Source: Thereva unica (taxonomy: Eukaryota; Arthropoda; Insecta; Diptera; Therevidae). From it: a stretch of 64,000 bases of DNA. Both the position numbers and the translations under genes were made by a program. The stretch spans positions 178,822,516-178,886,515 of the forward strand of contig OX465281.1 in NCBI GenBank assembly GCA_949987705.1. The letters are read 5' to 3'. Positions 1-10,183 of this stretch are shown in pieces; position 1 is the first letter of the stretch; each line of letters begins with the position of its first letter. Below the pieces are notes generated by a model. It ran no database searches. It saw only the letters and a list, made by a program, of their open reading frames with translations, and was not told the origin of the DNA.

Positions 1-2150
1 TTTAAGCGACGTTCTAATGATAAGAAACGTTTTCTCGCAGTGTTAAACGAATCTCCGAGTGTTTTTTGAGGACAGGCTTTAAAAGGTAATATCACCATAT
101 ATTTCCCATCTTCAGCTTTTTTTACGTTATCGACAAAGATTTTTTCACACATATTATACTCTTCACTAAAATTTTTATTGCAAGTCGATACATTTTCTTC
201 TTCCCAAAATCTTTCTACTAATTCCGTTAACTTCGGTACATTTTCACCGGTGTCGGTTTCTTGAAGAAAAGGTCCATTACAATTTAGAACGTTATGAGAA
301 GTATGTTCAGTATGATCGAAATTTCCAGAAACAACCCATCCTAAAAGCGTCTTTTGCAATACCGGCAGTTGATTCCCTAACTGGATTTGTCCTACACACA
401 ATAGCTGGAAAAAGTGTGAGGCTCCTAAAAGCAAGTCTATTTTCTGAGGTTTGAAGAATTGAGGATCTGCTAATTTTATATTTGCAGGTATTTTCCAATC
501 GTCGATACAAATATTTTTTTCCGGTTGTAAGCCTGTAATGCTGGAGATAATGTATGCTTGAGTCGCAGTTTGAAAATCATTAACACAAGATTGAATGACT
601 AATTCTGCCGAATGTTTCAGCTTATAATCAGCATTGCCTACTCCGGATAAATTAGTATCAATTCTAATTCGTTTTAATTTTAAAATCTGCGCTAAATTTT
701 CTGTGATTAAGTCTAACTGTGAAGCCGAATCGAGTAGTGCACGAGCATAGTGAATATTACCTTGCTGATCTTTAACGCGTACGACTGCAGTTGCTAGAAA
801 GACATGACTTAATTGTTTGTTAGATTGTTGAGAAACACAAGAGATTTCAGCTGAAGGACTAATTTGCGTAGGTGTCATGATACTGATAGCTTGAGGCGCA
901 ACGATTTCTCTTTCAGACGAATTGGTGTTCGATGAAAATTTATGGAGTAAAGTGTGGTGTGATTTATCGCATACACGACAACGAATGGCTTTACATTGTT
1001 TTACGGCATGACCTATACGAAGACAATTTATGCAAGCTGAACGTTTTTTTATTTCTGCGAACCTTTCGAGCGGAGATAGCTCCTTGAATTTAAAGCAATG
1101 GTAAATTAAATGCTCCTGACTATTACAGAAAATACATGTATACAGAGATTTTGTTGAGGAGGTAACATTCGTCGAATAAGTAGGAGTATGTTTTCCCTTA
1201 GGATTAACACGCACAATTTCAAAATTAGATGATTTCGCGCCTCTTGACTCCAAATATTGACACCGTAGATTCAACCTTGTAGCACAATCTTTCCACGAAG
1301 GAAGCTTCAAAAAATCTGCTTTTTCCTCCCAATAGCTTTGTGATTCTGTGTCCAACTTTGAATGTACTAAATAAGTAATAAATGCATTCGTAATATCTTC
1401 ATAATTTCCTAGGGATGTTAAGGCACTGAGATGTGCAGATGCATCGTCAATTAATTGTCTTAACTGTGATGCAGAATTTTTTGAAATTTTAGGCAAATTA
1501 AAAAGATCTATCACATGTTCTTGAAAAATTAAATATTTGTTATGGTATCTTTCAACCAAATATTCGATTGCTTTATTATAATTATCTTCTGTTAATTCGT
1601 ATGCTTTGATCGTATTCAACGCTGGACCACTTAAACATGTTAGTAAATGATTGAACTTTTCTAAAGTGGTTAAGGAATCATTATCGTGCACTAATTGTTT
1701 AAAACATCCATAAAAGTTGGGAAATTCTGAGTACTTTCCTGAAAACTGAGGCAAACGAAGTTTCGGAAGTTTATTAGTTGGATTTGGATTCACAAACGAC
1801 AATTTTGGAGGGATATCCGCGGCACTAGATCGCCTCCAACAAGGCAACGACAAAAGTTTAGTTTTTACGAAAACGAAAAGTTCTTCTAGTTCCGCGCGAT
1901 TTTTCAGTTCTTCTAAACATTCTTTCTCCGACAACAATTTTTCTAATGACGTTTGATACGAAAGATACTGTTTAAAATATGCCTCTAGAATTCCTAATCT
2001 GCACTCAATTTCGGGAGTCGATAAATTGTCCCCCTTTTGTTCGATAATATTTTTTATACGTGTAATACAACCCTTTGTTGATGCCCGTAATGATTTCAAC
2101 GACTCGATTGACACAGATTTTGCCATTTCTTCCGATTTTTCGTCCGTCAT
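1..2150 (-). CDS. BEL/Pao retrotransposon gag-protease-pol, 5' part (runs off the edge)
   Basis: The minus strand is open from an ATG at 2150 to the window edge, about 716 codons. Roughly residues 110-330 read as a BEL-type gag (the KLPKLRLPQFSG stretch near residue 130 is typical of the DUF1759 family). Cysteine/histidine clusters near residues 335-395 include CIFCNSQEHLIYHC and CINCLRIGHAVKQC, nucleic-acid-binding knuckles. The aspartic protease motif is ALLDSASQ near residue 472, with Ala where Gly is usual. The last residues (LPFKACPQK... RKRFLSLERRL) match the start of the Pao reverse transcriptase region, so RT, RNase H and integrase should lie beyond the left edge. I saw no stop or frameshift in the visible part, so this copy may be intact. 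It lies downstream of a lysine-tRNA-like primer site and an LTR on the same strand. Confidence 0.85.
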   Translation of the reverse strand, partial: MTDEKSEEMAKSVSIESLKSLRASTKGCITRIKNIIEQKGDNLSTPEIECRLGILEAYFKQYLSYQTSLEKLLSEKECLEELKNRAELEELFVFVKTKLLSLPCWRRSSAADIPPKLSFVNPNPTNKLPKLRLPQFSGKYSEFPNFYGCFKQLVHDNDSLTTLEKFNHLLTCLSGPALNTIKAYELTEDNYNKAIEYLVERYHNKYLIFQEHVIDLFNLPKISKNSASQLRQLIDDASAHLSALTSLGNYEDITNAFITYLVHSKLDTESQSYWEEKADFLKLPSWKDCATRLNLRCQYLESRGAKSSNFEIVRVNPKGKHTPTYSTNVTSSTKSLYTCIFCNSQEHLIYHCFKFKELSPLERFAEIKKRSACINCLRIGHAVKQCKAIRCRVCDKSHHTLLHKFSSNTNSSEREIVAPQAISIMTPTQISPSAEISCVSQQSNKQLSHVFLATAVVRVKDQQGNIHYARALLDSASQLDLITENLAQILKLKRIRIDTNLSGVGNADYKLKHSAELVIQSCVNDFQTATQAYIISSITGLQPEKNICIDDWKIPANIKLADPQFFKPQKIDLLLGASHFFQLLCVGQIQLGNQLPVLQKTLLGWVVSGNFDHTEHTSHNVLNCNGPFLQETDTGENVPKLTELVERFWEEENVSTCNKNFSEEYNMCEKIFVDNVKKAEDGKYMVILPFKACPQKTLGDSFNTARKRFLSLERRL

Positions 2151-2693
2151 TTTTACGCGTGTAATTTACACTACTCACTATATTAGAATTAATCACCTTC
2201 TTCGTGTTATATATTTTAATATTTAATATTGCCGAAATTATATCACCATGAATATTAGTTTTGTATATAGGTTTTTATATAGTTTTGGATATTTTATTGC
2301 AAAAAAGAATAGTCTATTGTTCTTTTATTTTAAAGTCTATTGTACTATATATTCATTGAAATGTTTTTTGGTTTTTACTTACAGTCGCCGTAGATTTATT
2401 TACCGCTTACGATTTTTAATATCAATGAGGCTCGGCACTAGATGTATGAAATGCATTAGACGCCAATATCTGCCAAGCGCTTTAGTTAATTTTAATAAAC
2501 TTTCTAAAAGAGATTGGAAATATTAATGATAAATATTGAACAAATATGCCAATTTGGGTTGCAAGATTATCCACAATCCACGAGGTTAGCTGATGATCCA
2601 CGATCCACGAGGTGAGATGATGATCCACGAGGTTATATGATGTAGGTTCTTTACTAGATGGGTTTGGATTCCGAGATTAATTGCTGACTGTAA
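2151..2693 (-). other. BEL element untranslated leader with short direct repeats
   Basis: This lies between the primer binding site and the gag ATG. It is AT-rich and has no credible gene. At about 2571-2635 the 13-mer TGATCCACGAGGT and close variants recur three to four times, a small tandem duplication in the leader. Confidence 0.5.
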
Positions 2694-2711
2694 GTCCCTG
2701 CTCGGGCGCCA
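2694..2711 (-). promoter_or_regulatory. Primer binding site of the BEL element
   Basis: On the minus strand TGGCGCCCGAGCAGGGAC begins one base after the LTR terminus. It is complementary to a tRNA 3' end ending in CCA and is close to lysine-tRNA-type primer sites. It sets the element orientation and the inner end of the LTR. Confidence 0.75.
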
Positions 2712-2712
2712 A

Positions 2713-3100
2713 TGTTTAATGTGAGCCTTTTCACATTTAAAAAAAAGAACCTTTTTGGTTTGATTCGAACAACAATTATTTGTGTTTATTAACAACTTCA
2801 CTTTTTTAATTTTAATTCAATATAACATGCAAAATAGTTTTATACAAATGTTCTAAATTATTGTTATTTCACTGGTGAGATAAAAATTAACAACTTATTT
2901 CTACGATTATAAATTTATGTAGCGAAAATGTAGCCGATGCTGTCTCTTCGAACGCTGGATTGGGAAGAAGCTCCAGATCAAAAAAAGGCCGAGAAGAAGA
3001 GCCAAAACTTAGCATCCTCATCCGGCATGCAGTTCAGTGCAGTAGGTTAATTCACGATTAATAATTAAGTTGGACGACGGTTGCCGCTGTACAGTAGCAA
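2713..3100 (-). repeat. Probable 5' LTR of the BEL element (outer end uncertain)
   Basis: The inner end is fixed: plus-strand TGTTTAATG starts at 2713, so the LTR ends ...ACA beside the primer site. On the minus strand a TATAAAA lies near 2840-2846 and an AATAAA near 2775, in the order expected for promoter then poly(A) signal. The outer end is not defined because the partner LTR is outside the window; CA dinucleotides near 3093-3103 are candidates. Confidence 0.45.
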
Positions 3101-3826
3101 CAAAAGCAATCCTGACAGTTACTAATGAATTCAACAATGAGACTGATGTTAACGACAGCGAAAGAAAACTAAACATAAAACTTTGTTTACAGAAGGTTTC
3201 GTTGAAATTGTTTTCAAAACGATCAGCAGCGCGTTCAAAAACTTTACTATGGTAAACCACGAGGTAAGCTGTGGTTATGCTACATCACTTCACTTAACCA
3301 CGCAAGTTTATGTTTAACCATGGAGGTTTTTGAACGCACCCTGGTGAAAAAAAATTTAACCTGGTTTAACCTTGGTTAAAAAATTTTCCCCATAAAAATG
3401 CCTTCGCAATTTGCTTGAATTATTCTGTATACATAAGCCCATTAATTATTTATTTGTAATAATTTCAGAAATTCCACTTCGATCTGTTCATTGTTAACAT
3501 TAAAACAAAAGTCAGAGTTGTTTTTATTCTTCTTCTTCTTAACTATCGCTAACCATGCTCCCGAGCATGGTTAAAATTTAACTACATATACCATGGTTAA
3601 CTACATCATAACCACGAGCATAACTTTTTGGCGTTCAAAAATTCCCGTGGTTAACCACCACCACCATTTAATTTAAATTTTAACCATGCTCGGGAGCATG
3701 GTTAGCGGTAGTTAAGAAGAAGAAGAATAAAAATAATTTTTTGACATTTGTTTTAATGTTAATAATGACCTCCATGGTTAAACATAAACTTTCGCGGTTA
3801 AGTGAAGTGATGTAGCATAACCACAG

Positions 3827-6050
3827 TGTAACGGTCGGCAATGTCCGAAGGCGCAAGTCAAATAAATCTCTCACGAAAAAAAAATTAATCATCATAAATT
3901 GCCGTTGCTAAGCAATGTTTTATTAAAGAATTCTTTTTTTAAAGAATCCCTCTATTCGTGCCTTTTGGCCCATTCATTTCCCTATTTTTGGTTCATCTCC
4001 TTTTTCTAATAATTATCCACCAATTTGTTGCCCACGCAACATTTTTCCCCATGGACGCTCCGGACGGCGTCTAATAACTTAGCCAATCAGGTCGCGACAC
4101 CTGGATCCCACCACAAAAAAATCGTTTCACAAAAATTATTTGGTATGGGTGGAACAGGAAAACGAATAATCCATTCCCTCATTCCATTATAATTATTCAT
4201 AATTCCTCTTTTGGGCAATCGCAATTTGACCGAATAAAAGACGGTGGCAATAAGGAATTGCTCCATGTAAACGCGATTTTTGGTGAAGAAACTGTGGTGG
4301 GAGGAAAAAGCTTGAGCTGCTGGCGTCGGTCTTTCATTCATTAAGTAGGCAGCAGGCATCAGAGTCGGGTCTCGAAAAGAAAAAAAACGCGATTGTGGAG
4401 TTGTGTCGTGCACTGCGGGTTTTTTTAATAATTCAAGTTCAGTTGGTGTTTTCCACGGAAATTTTCAGCGAAGCCGCCACCATTTAGTAAATGCCAAAAA
4501 AAATAAGTGCAGCTGATTTGCCAGAAGCGGATTTTATCGTATCGTTGTCTTGGCAGGCCGAAGGCGTAGCGGTGGTGTTCGTTCTCGGTTGACCTCAAGT
4601 GTTTTATATCTGGTTCTGTGAATCCCCAGTTTCTGTAGTACAAAACGAGCATAAGGCTGATTTAAACAACAATAATGAAGAAGAAAAAAAGGAAAACCTT
4701 AATAAGATAATAAGTATCCACCAAATAAAGAAGAAGAAACAAATAAAGAGACAGAAGCGAAAACTCCAATGAAATATCTAATAATAATAATAATTGGCTG
4801 ATTGGAAAAAGAAATAGGGTAACTATATCTCCTTTTCATGATGATAATTAGTAATATAGAAATCTCCAATTGAATTTGTAACAATGTGGGAAAGCAGTTA
4901 TTTTTATAGATCACTTAAATATAGATGTAAGATGTGCATTTCTTAAGCTGCTAGGTCAGTCTTATTTAAATTTTTTTGTATCCATATTTGTTTTTGACTC
5001 AAACCGAATTTTTCCGTAGTATGAATTATTTGTTGCATATAAAAAGAAGAAAGGAAGAAAAAAAAACTTACAAACTAGGAATGCACTGTAATTTACAATT
5101 TCTTTTTGAACACGAATGTACATTGATTATATATTGTTAAGTTTCTTTGTAAGCAGGTCAGAGATTTTAAAAAAAAAAAAAAAAAAAAAACAAACAACTA
5201 AAATAAAAAAATTATATTTTGTAAAGACAAATGAATCATTATGGCCAGTAGTCATTCACAATAGCATGCAAATACAATAATAATAATGATTGCAAAGTAA
5301 CAAAAATAAAGAAAAAAAGAAATAATAATGATCGTATATTTCTTGAGTGAATACTTACTTTTTTTTTGCTTTTTCTTCATTATTTATGTAGCATAAATTT
5401 ATATATAAAACTCGTCACATTATCGGGATTAACCAGCAATAGATGAACATGGAATAAAGATGAATCCCTTTTCTCCTGCAATCACTTGTTATTTTTTTCT
5501 TTTCCCTGTCTTTTCTTTCTTTCGATTGATATGTAGATAAGTAGTGGACAGGCCGGAAGCATGGTTGCCGGTGGGAAGGCTGTGCGCCCCGCACCCCCTA
5601 ACGTAAGTACTTGCAGGTTTTAAGTTTTTTTCAGCATTCTACCCCGTACGCGTCCGTTCGCATGGCTGCGACCCCGAATCCCCTTTAGCCCTCGATGGCC
5701 CCGGACAGGTCCCATATCGCCCCCTCTTGATTTTTATTTGGTTCTTAGTGGCACGTAAAGTTTAGTTTGTTTAAACTGTCGCCCCTTCCTTGTCTCCGTG
5801 CCCCACGAACCCCCCCCATCCGGCGAGCTAGTTAGAGCACAGCTAGACGTGCCCAACCAGGTGTAGTGGAGGCAAAACAAGTTTTCCTAGGCGATCTCCC
5901 TTTCTTTGGACCTCGTCCAGCCACACTTTCGGTCATTAGTGACCCCTTCCCTTTCCTTTTTTTTTTGTAATTTTGTTTGCGGCCCCTTGTGGCAGTGAGA
6001 CTCTTCAGTCCTTCTTCGAGCATAAGCTCAAACAACCCCCGACAGTTACA
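3827..6050 (+). repeat. 5' LTR of the LARD-like element
   Basis: 2224 bp, starting TG and ending CA. Reading it against 10184-12399 I find only two differences, both homopolymer lengths: A-run 22 versus 15 (from 5169) and T-run 10 versus 9 (near 5957). A TATATAAAA stretch lies near 5401-5410, an AATAAA near 5453, and CTAACGTAAGT near 5600 is a strong splice-donor match. The three short open frames it contains are repeated identically in the other LTR and look non-coding. Confidence 0.9.
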
Positions 6051-6052
6051 AA

Positions 6053-6070
6053 TGGCGCCCAACGGATGGC
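6053..6070 (+). promoter_or_regulatory. Primer binding site of the LARD-like element
   Basis: TGGCGCCCAACGGATGGC begins 2 nt after LTR1. Its first 12 bases match insect lysine-tRNA-type primer sites used by gypsy-class elements. A second related copy is at 6117-6134. Confidence 0.75.
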
Positions 6071-6116
6071 AACTCAGTTTGTCAATTTTATTACCGGCGC
6101 CCATTTTTTACAAAAA

Positions 6117-6134
6117 TGGCGCCCAACGTAAGGC
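6117..6134 (+). promoter_or_regulatory. Second, duplicated primer-site-like sequence
   Basis: TGGCGCCCAACGTAAGGC repeats the first primer site 64 bp downstream, preceded by TTTACAAAAA, which resembles the LTR end (GTTACAAA). The LTR/primer-site junction therefore looks duplicated. The second copy matches the usual lysine-tRNA site slightly better than the first. Confidence 0.5.
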
Positions 6135-7175
6135 TAGCCTTTAGTCTTCTGTATTAACTCGGTTATGTCTGTCAGTCACTTGTTGACTTTACCTTTTTTC
6201 ATTCGGCAATTTTGATTTTCTTCTTCCTTTTGGAAGGTGCCTCTTTCCGAGTTATGTTTCTTTATTATTCTGTAGTCTTTCCATTTGTAAGACCGATATT
6301 TTAGTCTTTTTTCTGTGGCATCGGCCATCGAGAGAGACCGGTAGTGGACTTCCTTCTTCAATGTTAGTTCCCCTTCTTAGTCCAAGTCCCTCCGGTCATG
6401 TGGGTATGGGTTTTGGTACCTGCCGCGGTATCATCTCCCCTGCAGCTGTTTCTTTTCTGCTTAGCCTCAACGGCCTATAACTCTTATTTCTTTTTCCCTG
6501 AACGTATGGTTCAATAACTTCTTTTTGCGGCAGCTTCCAATTTTTTTACCTTGCTCGTTCATGTGAGTTGTTCTGATCCTAGTACCAAGCGCCTTCGCTT
6601 GCTAGTGCGACAACTCCTGTGAGGCAATCAGTGAGGGGCCTTTTGCTTGTCTGGCTGCATGTGGCTGATGTTCACATGGCTTGCGCGGAGGTATCACCAG
6701 CTGGTTGTCTCTTCCATGGACGAAGCAATATCGCTCATTTTTCTGTGTTTACCTTTCCCTCTTTAGTATGGTCAAGTTAATGGGGAGGCGCTCGGCTTGC
6801 ATTGATCCTGGTAACAGGCAGTATACTGCCTGCCAGCGCGGTAAGTCGGCCGTCCTTCCATTGATGCGGTCCCGTATGGTTCTCTGATTGAACAGCCTTC
6901 CGGAATTTCAGTCGTGTCGTCGTCGTTACTGATCCGTCGTGGCTGCCAATCAGGGATCATTAAATTCAATGGAAGCTTCTAAACTCCTTCTTCTTATCTT
7001 CGTCCCAGTCATGCGAGTTGCTGCGAGCGGGGATGGATGCTGAAAAGTGTAGAGTCGGTCGAGGGGAATTGTGCTTGCCACTCTTCTCGGGTGACTCAAA
7101 GCTGGTAAGTACTGAAAGTGTTGGGAGGTATTCGACCTCTCCGCTGGGAGCCATGCTCCTGTGTGTCTATTTAAA

Positions 7176-7516
7176 GTGAGTAGCCCTAAGAAGGCATCTC
7201 GCCGGCTTCCCCGGTTAACTGATAGGGTGCCGTTAATCCGCTTAGGCTGCTAAATAGCTTCTCTGGCGGTGGTACACCTCCTTGTTTTTCCTTGGTCATC
7301 TTAAGTCAAGGTTTCATGTCTGCAGTGGTTGCTAGACCAAAGTGAGTAGCCCTAAGAAGGCATCTCGCCGGCTTCACCGGTTAACTGATAGGGTGCCTTA
7401 AGCCGCTTAGTCTCTTCTCGCGGTGGCACACCTCTTTGTTCTTCCTTGGTCGTCTGGGGCCAGGGCTTCACAGGTTTATATATTTGTTTGTAATGGGGCT
7501 GCCAGACCAGCTCCCC
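7176..7516 (+). repeat. Two tandem copies of a ~166-bp repeat in the LARD-like interior
   Basis: Copy 1 starts at 7176 and copy 2 at 7342, both opening GTGAGTAGCCCTAAGAAGGC and continuing through CATCTCGCCGGCTTC and a CACCTC(C/T)TTGTT stretch to a GCCAGACCA-like end. A third copy is at about 9253-9428. Confidence 0.8.
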
Positions 7517-9252
7517 CCCTTTTTGAGGCAAGGTCCTTTCATTGTTTTGATATCCTGGTTAGAGAAATTTTCGCAGGCGAAGGTGCCTGCTGCAGTGCCT
7601 TAGCCTTTAATTATTTCCATGTCTTCACTTTTTACATTCGTTCTTCTTGATCATTTCAATTTATAAATCTTTTACTAGCAGCAGTCTCTGCTTTTGATTG
7701 TTCCCGTCAGTCTGTTTCGCTGTCTGGCTAACAAGCGTAGCGCTTGGCACTGCGCGAGTCAGTCCTGACCATGGAACCTCCTCTTTGTTCTTTTCAATTT
7801 TAGTATGGTTTGATGGACGCCTTGTCATTGAGTCTGCTCTCGTCTGGGTTGCAGGCGTGATATCGCCTGACCTTGCGACAGGCTTGGTGACAAGGTCAAG
7901 TGTAGTGTGTTCTCGGTGGGGTCTGGTTGCAAGTGGCTGATGTTCACTTGGCCAGATCGTTGGTTGCCTGGTGGCGTTTGTGTTTGTCCCGAAGTTCCAT
8001 CAAATCCCGTTTAGTCGTAGTCCTTCTGTCGTCTTCCCTGCCTGGTCTTGGCAGTGTTGCTGACCCGCAGTGGAGCGGCAGTCCGGCTGCCAATCCCTAA
8101 CAGAGACTACCCCCCTTTTTCTCTTAACTCCTTTATATACCGGCCTAAACGAAAATTCTCTTCCCTGAGGCGGACCATTCATGTCTCGTGATTCATCGTA
8201 TTTTTTTTTGCAGTGTTGCCTCACTCTCTACCTTTATGAACTATATTCTACTTTCATTTATGTCTTTAAAATAAACACAAAAAAAAAAAAAAAAAAAAAA
8301 AACTGAATTTTTTTGTTTTTGCGGAAGCATTTCTAATTCTCGCGTTTTGTTTTTGTATCCAATCTCCGTGCGCGTATTAGGATGCTCATTCGTTTATCAT
8401 GAAGATTATTTTACATTTCCCTTATGTTTTGATCGAGTGTTTGCCTAAGTCATTTAAGTTACCATTATATTGGATAAGATCTTTTTGTTCTAAATGGAAG
8501 TGAATCTTTATTTTTCCAACCGGTTATCTGGAAATTTTTTATGTTACTCCTCTTTCACTCTTTCGTTTTCTTTCGGTTCACTCATCTCCATCTACAGATA
8601 CAAATTTGTGCGATGTCTACCTTATTCCAAATTTATATTTTTTTTCACTGAATAGTAGTCACTACCCTCGCAACTTAGTTTTCGCCGTCATAGTTGTCAT
8701 CAACTCCTTTGTACAGTTTCTTCTGTCTCCTTTTTCTTCATTGTAACTTATGCTCCTTCATTTTCCTTCACGGGACTCCCTCTTAAATTTAAATAGGTTA
8801 AATGTCACTCAATTCTTTTTGGATTCTGTCTTTATAAGCTTTCTTCACACCCTATGGTGTTGAATCTCACTCTTCGCAATTTTAGTTAATTTCATGCATC
8901 TCTCCTCGCGTACTGGCAATTTGTTCGTCACTTCTTCCTTAAATCATATACTCATAAAGATTTATTCCGTGCTTATTCTTTCATGTTTTTCTTCTCAGTC
9001 AGAATTACCGAGTATTGAATTTTCGCCACTACTCTTACCACTAGCTTTTTCCTTCATGTGTTTCCTCAACTTTTATTCAGTCATTGGTTCGTCCGTTTTC
9101 TTAGTTGTAGCTTCTCGTTTTCCCTCGCGGGACCCACTTCAACTTAATTATTGGTATCAATTCACTCCAACCTCTTTATTTAGCCCATGAGCTTTGTCAT
9201 TTTCCTTAATTCGGTACTTCAGGATCTCAGACAGTGAGATGTTCGGAAGCCT

Positions 9253-9428
9253 CACCCGAGTCGCCCTAATAAGGCATCTCGCCGGCTTCACCGGTCAACT
9301 GACAGGGGTGCCCTTAAGCCGCTTAGGTAGCTTCCCTGGCGGTGGCATTCCTCTTTTGTTTTCCTTCGATCGTCTGGGGTCAAGGTTTTTGTTGTAGTCC
9401 AGCCGGAGTTGCCAGACCAACTCCCCGA
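9253..9428 (+). repeat. Third, dispersed copy of the ~166-bp repeat
   Basis: This starts CACCCGAGTCGCCCTAATAA, shares AGGCATCTCGCCGGCTTCAC with the 7.2-7.5 kb copies, and ends in the same GCCAGACCAACTCCCC motif. It is diverged by scattered substitutions. Confidence 0.75.
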
Positions 9429-10183
9429 GACACGGTCCTCTCGGTCATCCAATTCGCACCAGCCTGTTCGCGTGGATGCTGGCCTTTACTACTGCTTCCT
9501 TCGGGTCGAGTAGTCCGGACAGGTGAGGTCATGGGTAAGATGCGGCCTGTGACCTCCGAAAGTGGTGACGTCCTACTGCATAGCCCGTCCTTTTCCAGTT
9601 TCATTCTCCCCTAGGCCAGAGTAGATTTTCATGGACGGGAGGAGGCTATTGGTCATTAGGTTCAGGGCCGCGATGATGACGCTGAATCAGTGAGCCTGTA
9701 GTCTACTCGCGTGGGATGATTTAGGGTTGATTGATCGTATGGACAGGTGTTACCTAGTCCCTCGATGACGAATCCCTAGATCATACCTCCCATGGAAATC
9801 AAACGCGCGGAGAGGGTACCCTATGGACCACGTCATTTTTATACAATAGCCAAAATCTATGTCACTTTTCTCCCTTCCCTCACTAACACTCTCCAAATTA
9901 TTTGAATGGATCAAAGCACTCCGACCAAACTTTTTTGCACTAGTTGTCATGAACTCTCGTCATATTTTCCTACTTCATAGAGAGCATCTCAGGGTCGTGG
10001 GTCGAGCCACACGTTTTTTTTGGTCACCAGCCTTCCAACAGACGAAAATCTTTTTGCCCGGCAACTCAGTCGGAAGCATGAGACTCTTCATCTCAGGGTC
10101 ATGGGTCGAGCCACACGTCTAAAGGCCTCCTCGTCTTTCGGCTCCTCTCTCCCTTCTCTTCGTTCGGTCTAGAGTATCCGCGT

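Larger units (their letters stand above)
6135..10183 (+). other. Non-coding interior of the LARD-like element
   Basis: About 4 kb, T-rich on the plus strand and CpG-containing, with no recognisable protein. It contains a roughly 165-175-bp repeat in three copies, an 18-bp perfect palindrome (6815-6832), a stem (GACCTTG...CAAGGTC near 7869-7899), a 24-nt A run at 8279-8302 just after AATAAA (8270), and a short repeat CTCAGGGTC(G/A)TGGGTCGAGCCACACG near 9988 and 10093. The phrase GTGGCTGATGTTCAC recurs near 6661 and 7932. I infer cis-acting RNA structure, not protein coding. Confidence 0.7.

Noticed and set aside
4087..4914. Three short open frames on the minus strand, duplicated at 10444-11271
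   Set aside because: They are identical because both lie in the LTRs of one element. They show no domain similarity and low-complexity composition, so they are not called genes.
10130..10183. Polypurine tract for the LARD-like element
   Set aside because: The sequence before LTR2 is pyrimidine-rich on the plus strand, so no convincing tract could be annotated. The minus-orientation alternative was rejected because no primer site exists at that end.
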